Assembly (NCBI GenBank): GCA_028872975.1
Contig: JAGWNV010000065.1
Coordinates: 1 to 10,672 of the forward strand
From: Acidobacteriota bacterium
GTDB taxonomy: Bacteria > Actinomycetota > Acidimicrobiia > Acidimicrobiales > UBA8190
Direction of reading: 5' to 3'
DNA length: 10,672 nucleotides
The position numbers and the translations under genes are program-made. Below are positions 1 to 4,964 of the stretch, piece after piece. The notes below the pieces were generated by a model. The model was not told where the DNA came from, did not search any database, and saw nothing but the letters and a program-made list of their open reading frames with translations. Each line of letters starts with the position of its first letter. Position 1 is the stretch's first letter.

Positions 1-1
1 G

Positions 2-382
2 GGGCCGGCCGGGGGCGGGCTGTCGGGGCCGGCCATCCGGCCCGTGGCCGTCCGGGCCGTCCACGACGCCCGGGCCGCCTTCCCCGGGGCCGGGATCGTC
101 GGAGTGGGCGGCGTCGAGCGCGGCGTCGACGCCGTCGAGCTCCTCCTGGCCGGGGCCGACGCCGTCGAGGTGGGCACCGCCACCTTCCGCGACCCCCGGG
201 CCCCGGCCCGGGTCCTGTCGGGCCTGCGCCGCTGGTGCCGCTGGCACGGGGTCTCCTCGGTGGCGGAGCTCGTCGGCGCCGTGCACTCGGGCGCCGCTCC
301 GCCGCCACCGGCCACAGGCACCGCACCGGACGGCGACGTGGCCCCGGGACCGGCCCAGGTGCAGGAGCCGGGCGGGCCGTGA
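2..382 (+). CDS. pyrD: Dihydroorotate dehydrogenase, C-terminal part (5' end outside window)
   Basis: Catalyses oxidation of dihydroorotate to orotate in de novo pyrimidine synthesis. Only the C-terminal ~126 residues are here; the reading frame is open to the left edge. The fragment begins with a GGLSGPAIRP-type segment and continues with GIVGVGGV and a GADAVEVGTA motif, the FMN-phosphate-binding end of the TIM barrel in class 1 (catalytic PyrDB-like) enzymes. A Pro/Ala/Gly-rich tail of about 25 residues follows the last family-like residues and is probably disordered. The TGA stop shares bases with the GTG start of pyrF (GTGA), implying translational coupling within a pyrimidine operon. Class 1 rather than class 2 is judged from remembered motifs; finding a PyrK-like electron transfer subunit upstream would support it. 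Confidence 0.9.
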   Translation, partial: GPAGGGLSGPAIRPVAVRAVHDARAAFPGAGIVGVGGVERGVDAVELLLAGADAVEVGTATFRDPRAPARVLSGLRRWCRWHGVSSVAELVGAVHSGAAPPPPATGTAPDGDVAPGPAQVQEPGGP

Positions 383-1107
383 ACGAGGACCCCCGCCAGC
401 ACCTCGTCCTCGCCCTCGACGTCGACGACCTCGTCGTGGCGCTGCGCCTCGCCCGCCGGCTGCGGCCGTTCTTCGGGGTGGCCAAGGTCGGCCTCGAGCT
501 CTTCGGCGCGGCGGGGCCGGAGACCGTCTCGGCGCTCACCGTCGAGGGGTACCGGGTCTTCTGCGACCTCAAGCTGCACGACATCCCCACCACCGTCCGC
601 CGGGCCGCCAACGTCATCGGCGGCCTGGGGGCCGCCTTCACCACCGTCCACACCCAGGGCGGGGCCGACATGCTCCGGGCCGCCGTGGAGGGGATGGCGG
701 CCGGGGCGGCGGCGGCGGGGGTGCCCTCCCCGTGCGTCCTCGGCGTGACCGTGCTCACCAGCGCGGCCGAGGCCCCGAGCGACGAGCTGGCCGCCCGGAC
801 CGCCCTGGCCGCCGAGACCGGCTGTGGGGGGGTCGTCTGCGCCGCCGCCGACCTTCCCGTTGTGCGTCGTGTGGCTCCCCGGTTGGTGACGGTGGTGCCG
901 GGCATCCGCCTCCCGGGCGGGCCCACGCAGGATCAGGCACGGGCGGCCACCCCGGCGGCGGCCGTCGCCGCCGGGGCCGAGCTGTTGGTGGTCGGACGAG
1001 CGGTGACGGGCGCCGCCGATCCCGAGCGCGCCGCCGGCGAATTGCTCGAGGAGGTCGTGCGTGCGCGGCGCGAAAGGGCAGCTGACCCCCCCCGGGGGGG
1101 ACGCTAA
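379..1107 (+). CDS. pyrF: Orotidine 5'-phosphate decarboxylase
   Basis: Converts OMP to UMP, the last step of de novo UMP synthesis. The 242-residue product has usual PyrF length for the E. coli-type (type 1) enzyme. The catalytic Lys/Asp network is visible: K36, then D63-x-K65-x-x-D68-I in the DLKLHDIP motif. Phosphate-binding loops follow at PGIR (174-177) and VGR (205-207). The GTG at 379 overlaps the pyrD stop as GTGA. The open frame extends upstream to 235, but that extension has no family similarity and would overlap pyrD by about 145 bases, so the coupled GTG was chosen. Many actinobacteria, including mycobacteria as remembered, carry a different PyrF subtype (type 2), so the type 1 motif is a mild lineage clue. 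The last codons run through an 8C/7G tract, and the TAA stop falls inside the proposed mihF -10 box. Confidence 0.95.
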   Translation: MNEDPRQHLVLALDVDDLVVALRLARRLRPFFGVAKVGLELFGAAGPETVSALTVEGYRVFCDLKLHDIPTTVRRAANVIGGLGAAFTTVHTQGGADMLRAAVEGMAAGAAAAGVPSPCVLGVTVLTSAAEAPSDELAARTALAAETGCGGVVCAAADLPVVRRVAPRLVTVVPGIRLPGGPTQDQARAATPAAAVAAGAELLVVGRAVTGAADPERAAGELLEEVVRARRERAADPPRGGR

Positions 1108-1117
1108 GGTGGCCGGC
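1082..1117 (+). promoter_or_regulatory. Candidate mihF promoter (possibly leaderless)
   Basis: CTGACC at 1082-1087 (4 of 6 to TTGACA) is separated by exactly 17 bases from TAAGGT at 1105-1110, which fits the actinobacterial TANNNT -10 form. The hexamer ends 7 bases before the mihF ATG, so transcription would start at or next to the A of the ATG. The competing reading is that AAGGTGG (1106-1112) is simply a Shine-Dalgarno with a 5-base gap; the same bases could serve in different transcripts. Prediction from sequence only. Confidence 0.5.
1086..1100. repeat. 8C/7G homopolymer palindrome
   Basis: Eight C (1086-1093) are followed directly by seven G (1094-1100), giving a perfect 14-base palindrome. 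It lies in the last codons of pyrF and within the spacer of the proposed mihF promoter. Length change here would alter both the PyrF C-terminus and the promoter spacer. No evidence of variation is available from one sequence. Confidence 0.85.
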
Positions 1118-1438
1118 ATGCCGCAACCTCCCGCACTCACCCCTGAGCAGCGCCAGGCTGCGCTCGACAAGGCGGCCAAGGTCCGCCGTGAGCGTGCCGA
1201 GGTCAAGGAGAAGCTGAAGATGGGCTCGCTGAGCCTCGCCGAGCTGTTGGACAAGGCCGAAGGCGACGAGACGGTGGGCAAGATGAAGGTGCTGTCGGTC
1301 CTCGAGTCCCTGCCCGGTCTGGGGAAGGTCAAGGCGCGGCGGCTCATGGACTCGGTCGGCATCAGCGAGAGCCGTCGGCTGCAGGGACTCGGCGTGAACC
1401 AGCGCGAGGCCCTGCTGTCGCACACAGCCAAGACCTGA
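1118..1438 (+). CDS. mihF: Actinobacterial integration host factor (MihF-type nucleoid protein)
   Basis: A small basic DNA-binding and DNA-bending protein specific to actinobacteria, unrelated in fold to E. coli IHF; the mycobacterial homologue is essential and was first found as a host factor for phage L5 integration. The 106-residue product matches the short form. An N-terminal charged helix (about 9-34) precedes the conserved GKMKV (54-58) and the helix-two-turn-helix core LPGLGKVKARRLM (65-77), then RRLQGLG (86-92), the lysine/arginine-rich DNA-contacting part. ATG 1118 was chosen because the family protein begins close to this point; the frame is open upstream but the extension overlaps pyrF. 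Position between pyrF and gmk is the canonical actinobacterial location. The downstream gmk continues in the same reading frame after the TGA. Confidence 0.95.
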   Translation: MPQPPALTPEQRQAALDKAAKVRRERAEVKEKLKMGSLSLAELLDKAEGDETVGKMKVLSVLESLPGLGKVKARRLMDSVGISESRRLQGLGVNQREALLSHTAKT

Positions 1439-1454
1439 TCCTCGCTGATCGTCG
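1435..1454. repeat. 10-bp imperfect tandem repeat at mihF/gmk junction
   Basis: Two adjacent copies, CTGATCCTCG (1435-1444) and CTGATCGTCG (1445-1454), match at 9 of 10 positions. The first copy contains the mihF TGA stop and the second begins with the CTG proposed as the gmk start. A 10-base duplication changes the frame relationship of the two genes, so this may be the event that placed gmk in frame with mihF, or chance. Confidence 0.7.
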
Positions 1455-2020
1455 TCATCTCCGGTCCCGGCGGGGCGGGGAAAGGGACGCTCGTCTCCCG
1501 TCTCGTCGCACGCGATCCCAAGCTGTGGCTCAGCCGGTCGTGGACGACGCGCCCGCGCCGTGGCGGTGAGGACCCCGAGGCCTACACCTTCGTCGACCCC
1601 GAGACCTTCGCCGAGGCGGTGGCCGCCGGCCGCTTCCTCGAGTGGGCGGAGTTCATCGGGCACCGCTACGGCACGCCGGTCCCCGACCCGCCCCCCGGTC
1701 GCGACGTCCTTCTCGAGATCGACCTCCAGGGCGCCCGGCAGGTGCTGGCCCGCTACCCCGAGGCCCTCCTCGTGCTCCTCGTGCCGCCCTCGCCGGAGGT
1801 GCAGGCCGAGCGGCTCCGCCACCGGGGCGACTCGGAGGAGGAGGTGCAGCGGCGGCTGGCCAAGGGCAGGGAGGAGGAGCGCCTGGGGCGCTCGCTCACG
1901 CCGTACGTCGTGGTGAACGACGACCTCGAGAGGGCCATGGGGGAGGTGACCGGTATACTCGATGGCCACCGTCGCGGTGCCCCGCCTCTGTCGGGCACCG
2001 GACCCTCCGAGGGAGTTTGA
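1445..2020 (+). CDS. gmk: Guanylate kinase (non-canonical start, CTG proposed)
   Basis: Phosphorylates GMP to GDP with ATP. From the proposed CTG the product is 191 residues, close to family size. The P-loop GPGGAGKGT lies at 7-15, followed by the GMP-binding lid region (SRSWTTRPRRGGE), EWAEFIGHRYGTP with the acidic and Tyr residues of the GMP site, the LLEIDLQGA segment, and a C-terminal VVVNDDLE motif. No ATG, GTG or TTG is available in frame between the mihF stop (1436-1438) and the P-loop; the first is GTG 1619, which would delete the whole nucleotide-binding N-terminus. Only TCC TCG CTG ATC lie between stop and core, so CTG 1445 (or ATC 1448) is the best start, probably by re-initiation after mihF; no Shine-Dalgarno is seen. 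The stop overlaps the rpoZ ATG (TGATG). Function is firm, the start is not. Confidence 0.88.
   Translation: MIVVISGPGGAGKGTLVSRLVARDPKLWLSRSWTTRPRRGGEDPEAYTFVDPETFAEAVAAGRFLEWAEFIGHRYGTPVPDPPPGRDVLLEIDLQGARQVLARYPEALLVLLVPPSPEVQAERLRHRGDSEEEVQRRLAKGREEERLGRSLTPYVVVNDDLERAMGEVTGILDGHRRGAPPLSGTGPSEGV
1954..1959 (+). promoter_or_regulatory. Candidate rpoZ -10 box inside gmk
   Basis: TATACT matches 5 of 6 positions of the TATAAT consensus and is conspicuous in a sequence this G+C-rich. It forces the rare Ile codon ATA in gmk, where ATC is otherwise the norm, hinting at selection on the DNA. A start near 1966 would give a leader of about 54 bases before the rpoZ ATG. No good -35 element is seen at the expected distance. 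Confidence 0.4.
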
Positions 2021-2400
2021 TGGCACAGCGCCGCCCCACACTGATGGACCCGCCGATCGAGGAGCTGCTCGACAAGGTCGACTCGAAGTTCACCCTCGTC
2101 GCCCTCTCGGCCAAGCGGGCCCGTCAGATCAACTCGTACTACAACCAGCTCGGCGAGGGCCTCGGCGTGGTGGTGCCTCCGCAGGTGACCTCGGTGTCGG
2201 GCAAGCCCCTCACCATCGCCTTCGAGGAGGTGGCCGCCGCCAAGGCCACCTTCCACCGGCCCGACCCCGAGGAGCTCGCGGCCGAGGGCGAGGCCGGGGC
2301 CGGGGTCGACGGAGCCGCACCCGCCATCAGCGCCGTGATCGACCCCGGCGCCGCCACCGTGCCGGCCGACGCCGACGACGAGCCGGGTCCCGGGGCCTGA
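2020..2400 (+). CDS. rpoZ: RNA polymerase omega subunit
   Basis: Small RNA polymerase subunit that latches around the C-terminal region of beta-prime and assists assembly; in bacteria that make it, ppGpp can bind at the omega/beta-prime interface. The 126-residue product has the conserved omega core: PPIEELLDKVDSKFTLV (11-27), KRARQI (32-37) with the typical following NSYYNQLGEG, then PLTIAFEEVAAAK, the second conserved helix. A low-complexity Glu/Ala/Asp/Pro tail of about 30 residues follows, as in several actinobacterial omegas. ATG 2020 shares its A with the gmk stop and is preceded by GAGGGAG (2009-2015, 4-base gap). ATG 2044 is an alternative start with worse context. Between gmk and coaBC is its standard actinobacterial place. 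Confidence 0.95.
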   Translation: MAQRRPTLMDPPIEELLDKVDSKFTLVALSAKRARQINSYYNQLGEGLGVVVPPQVTSVSGKPLTIAFEEVAAAKATFHRPDPEELAAEGEAGAGVDGAAPAISAVIDPGAATVPADADDEPGPGA

Positions 2401-2411
2401 GCGAAGGCGCC

Positions 2412-2444
2412 ATGAGCCCCGGCACGCCGGGAGCGCACCTGTGA
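2412..2444 (+). CDS. Possible ten-codon minicistron upstream of coaBC
   Basis: An ATG at 2412 with GAAGG at 2403-2407 (4-base gap) opens a ten-codon frame, MSPGTPGAHL, whose TGA overlaps the coaBC GTG as GTGA. The layout copies the coupled junctions elsewhere in the window, so it could deliver ribosomes to the coaBC start. It may equally be chance: the peptide has no recognisable character and the coaBC start has its own weak Shine-Dalgarno. Confidence 0.25.
   Translation: MSPGTPGAHL
2418..2431 (+). promoter_or_regulatory. Hairpin overlapping the coaBC ribosome binding site
   Basis: CCCGGC (2418-2423) and GCCGGG (2426-2431) are perfectly complementary, realistically a 5-bp stem with a 4-base loop. 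The right arm covers part of the only Shine-Dalgarno-like run (GGGAG, 2429-2433) before GTG 2441, so folding could limit independent initiation. Such short dyads are common at this base composition. Confidence 0.3.
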
Positions 2445-3703
2445 CCGTGGCCGGCGTCGACTCCTCCAGCATCCTCTCGGGCCGGCGGGTCGTCCTGGGC
2501 GTCACCGGCGGCATCGCCGCCTACAAGGCCGTCGAGCTGTGCCGACTCCTCGTCGACGCCGGCGCCCGGGTGGCGCCGGTCATGACCGAGGACGCCACCC
2601 GGTTCGTGGGCGAGGTCACCTTCTCGGCCCTGGCCTCGGAGCCGGTCCGGCGCAGCCTCTGGGAGGGGCCCGATCCCATCCCCCACACCCGGCTCGGTCA
2701 GGGGGCCGACGTGGTGGTGGTGGCGCCGGCCACGGCCCGGTTCGTGGGCGCCTACGCGCACGGGATCTCCGACGACCTGCTCACCGCCACCGTGCTCGCC
2801 ACCCGGGCCCCGGTCGTGGTGTGCCCGGCCATGCACACCGAGATGTGGGAGCACCCGGCGGTGCAGGACAACCTCGACGTGCTCCGCCGGCGGGGGGTGG
2901 TGGTCGTGCCGCCGGGGGAGGGGAGGCTGGCGGGCGGCGACGTCGGTGCCGGCCGACTGGCCGAGCCGGCCGACATCCTGGCCGCCGTGGCCAGGGTCCT
3001 CGGCCCGGCGGACCTCGCCGGGGTGCGGGTGGTGGTGAGCGCCGGCGGCACCCGGGAGCCCATCGACGCCGTCCGGTTCATCACCAACCGGTCCTCGGGC
3101 AAGCAAGGCCACGCCGTGGCCGAGGCGGCGGCCCGCCGGGGGGCCGAGGTGGTGCTCGTCACGACCACGGCCCTGGCCGCGCCGGCCTCGGCCACCGTCG
3201 TCCGGGTGGACAGCGCCGCCGAGATGGAGCGGGCCGTCCTCGAGCAGGCCGGGTCGGCCGACGTGGTGGTGATGGCCGCCGCCGTGGCCGACTTCAGGCC
3301 CAAGGCGCCCGCCGCCGGGAAGCTCTCCAAGTCCGACGGGATCCCCGACGTCGTCCTCGAGCCGACGCCGGACATCCTCGCCGAGCTCGGCCGGCTCCGC
3401 CGGCCGGGCCAGTTGCTCGTGGGGTTCGCCGCCGAGACGGCAGACGTCGTCGGCCGGGCCCGCGCCAAGCTCGTGTCCAAGGGGGTAGACCTCGTGGTGG
3501 CCAACGACGTCGGTGCACCGGGCACCGGCTTCGACCACGACACCAATGCGGTGACCATCCTCGGCGCGGACGGGTCGGTACGCGACGTCGGGCTCCGCTC
3601 GAAGGACGCCGTCGCCGACGCTGTGCTCGATTCGGTCGTGGCCTGCCTGGCAGCCCGGCCCCAGCCCCCGGCGGACGCCGGTGCGACCAGGAGGAACCAG
3701 TGA
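2441..3703 (+). CDS. coaBC: Bifunctional phosphopantothenoylcysteine decarboxylase / phosphopantothenate-cysteine ligase
   Basis: Makes 4'-phosphopantetheine from 4'-phosphopantothenate in two steps of coenzyme A synthesis: CTP-dependent cysteine ligation (CoaB) and FMN-dependent decarboxylation (CoaC). The 420-residue product has the normal fused order. CoaC spans about 14-190: TGGIAAYK (22-29) for FMN, catalytic His82 in PHTRL, and PAMHTEMW (129-136), a variant of PXMNXXMW with His for Asn. The position that is Cys in the E. coli flap motif (ACGE-type) is Gly165 here (LAGGDVG). CoaB spans about 192-410: SAGGTREPID (200-209), NRSSGK (216-221), AAAVADFRPK (279-288), and Lys294/Lys297 in the KLSK segment replacing KIKK, then VGFAAET and VANDVG. 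GTG 2441 follows GGGAG with a 7-base gap; GTG 2447 is possible. The stop overlaps metK as GTGA. Confidence 0.95.
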   Translation: MTVAGVDSSSILSGRRVVLGVTGGIAAYKAVELCRLLVDAGARVAPVMTEDATRFVGEVTFSALASEPVRRSLWEGPDPIPHTRLGQGADVVVVAPATARFVGAYAHGISDDLLTATVLATRAPVVVCPAMHTEMWEHPAVQDNLDVLRRRGVVVVPPGEGRLAGGDVGAGRLAEPADILAAVARVLGPADLAGVRVVVSAGGTREPIDAVRFITNRSSGKQGHAVAEAAARRGAEVVLVTTTALAAPASATVVRVDSAAEMERAVLEQAGSADVVVMAAAVADFRPKAPAAGKLSKSDGIPDVVLEPTPDILAELGRLRRPGQLLVGFAAETADVVGRARAKLVSKGVDLVVANDVGAPGTGFDHDTNAVTILGADGSVRDVGLRSKDAVADAVLDSVVACLAARPQPPADAGATRRNQ

Positions 3704-4899
3704 CCACGCCGCGCTACACCTTCACCTCGGAGTCGGTGACCGAGGGCCATCCCGACAAGATGGCCGACCAGGTCTCCGACGCCGTGCTCGACGCCGTGAT
3801 CGAGCAGGACCCCCGGGCCCGGGTCGCCTGCGAGACGCTGCTCACCACTGGACTGGTCGTCGTGGCCGGGGAGATCTCCACCAATTGCTACGTGGACATC
3901 CCTTCGCTCGTGCGCGACGTCGTGTGCGACATCGGCTACGACTCCGACTCGCACGGGTTCAACGGCCGGACCTGCGGGGTCATGGTGGCCCTCGACGAGC
4001 AGTCCCCCGACATCGCCCAGGGCGTGACCGCCGCCCACGAGGTGCGGACCGGCTCGGGCGGCGAGGACCAGCTCAACGCCCAGGGTGCGGGCGACCAGGG
4101 GATGATGTTCGGCTACGCCTGCGACGAGACGCCGGACCTCATGCCGCTTCCCATCTGGCTGGCCCACCGCCTGGCCCAGCGCCTCGCCCAGGTCCGCCGC
4201 GTCGGGGTGCTGCCCTACCTCCGTCCCGACGGCAAGACCCAGGTGAGCGTGGTCTACGAGGGCGGCCGGCCCGTCGCCCTCGACACGGTGCTCATCTCCA
4301 CCCAGCACGCGCCGGGGGTGGACATCGAGACCCTGCTCCTGCCCGACCTGCGCGAGCACGTGATCCACCCGCTGCTCCCACCCGACCTCGACACCTCGCA
4401 CCTGCGGGTCCTGGCCAACCCCACGGGCCGTTTCGAGCTCGGCGGGCCGCACGCCGACACCGGGCTCACCGGCCGCAAGATCATCGTCGACACCTACGGC
4501 GGGATGGCCCGTCACGGCGGCGGGGCCTTCTCGGGCAAGGACCCCTCCAAGGTCGACCGCTCGGCCGCCTACGCGGCCCGGTGGGTGGCCAAGCACGTGG
4601 TGGCGGCGGGCGCCGCCGAGCGGTGCGAGGTCCAGGTGGCCTACGCCATCGGCGTCGCCCATCCGGTGTCGCTGCTGGTGGAGACCTTCGGCACCGAGCG
4701 GGTGGCGACCACCGACATCGAGCAGGCGGTCCGGGAGCTGTTCGACCTTCGCCCCGCCGCCATCCTGCGCGACCTCGACCTGTGCCGGCCCATCTACCGG
4801 CGCACCGCCGCCTACGGGCACTTCGGGCGGTCCGACAAGGAGCTCACCTGGGAGGCCACGCCGCGCGTGGAGGACCTCAAGCGGGCACTGAGCCTCTAG
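3700..4899 (+). CDS. metK: S-adenosylmethionine synthetase
   Basis: Forms SAM from methionine and ATP, with cleavage of the tripolyphosphate intermediate; it works as a tetramer in the cytosol. The 399-residue protein is full length and typical. The N-terminus contains ESVTEGHPDK (11-20), with the catalytic His17. Signature 1 GAGDQGMMFGYA is at 129-140 and the glycine-rich phosphate loop GGGAFSGKD at 273-281; the C-terminal AYGHFGR segment is present. The GTG start at 3700 overlaps the coaBC TGA and has a perfect AGGAGG (3689-3694) with a 5-base gap, the strongest ribosome binding site in the window, consistent with a highly expressed enzyme. There is no room for a SAM riboswitch ahead of it. 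coaBC-metK is a standard actinobacterial neighbourhood. Confidence 0.97.
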   Translation: MTTPRYTFTSESVTEGHPDKMADQVSDAVLDAVIEQDPRARVACETLLTTGLVVVAGEISTNCYVDIPSLVRDVVCDIGYDSDSHGFNGRTCGVMVALDEQSPDIAQGVTAAHEVRTGSGGEDQLNAQGAGDQGMMFGYACDETPDLMPLPIWLAHRLAQRLAQVRRVGVLPYLRPDGKTQVSVVYEGGRPVALDTVLISTQHAPGVDIETLLLPDLREHVIHPLLPPDLDTSHLRVLANPTGRFELGGPHADTGLTGRKIIVDTYGGMARHGGGAFSGKDPSKVDRSAAYAARWVAKHVVAAGAAERCEVQVAYAIGVAHPVSLLVETFGTERVATTDIEQAVRELFDLRPAAILRDLDLCRPIYRRTAAYGHFGRSDKELTWEATPRVEDLKRALSL

Positions 4900-4964
4900 C
4901 CGGGGCGGGCCGGGAGCCGCCGGCGCCCGCCTCGGCGCCTCCGGGCCCGGGGCCGGCCGGCCGG

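Noticed and set aside
235..378. An N-terminal extension of PyrF overlapping pyrD
   Set aside because: The extra 48 residues are Arg/Gly-rich shadow of pyrD; GTG 379 in a GTGA overlap gives the normal PyrF start.
3660..3699. A SAM riboswitch ahead of metK
   Set aside because: metK overlaps coaBC, and the upstream sequence is conserved coaBC coding DNA with no space for an aptamer.
2752..4821. A 689-codon minus-strand open frame across coaBC and metK
   Set aside because: It is fully antisense to two well-conserved genes, lacks recognisable motifs, and reflects codon bias in the real genes.
3681..4964. An upstream extension of priA through the whole of metK in another frame
   Set aside because: The Arg/Gly-rich translation has no PriA similarity; the family N-terminus starts at the GTG at 4965.
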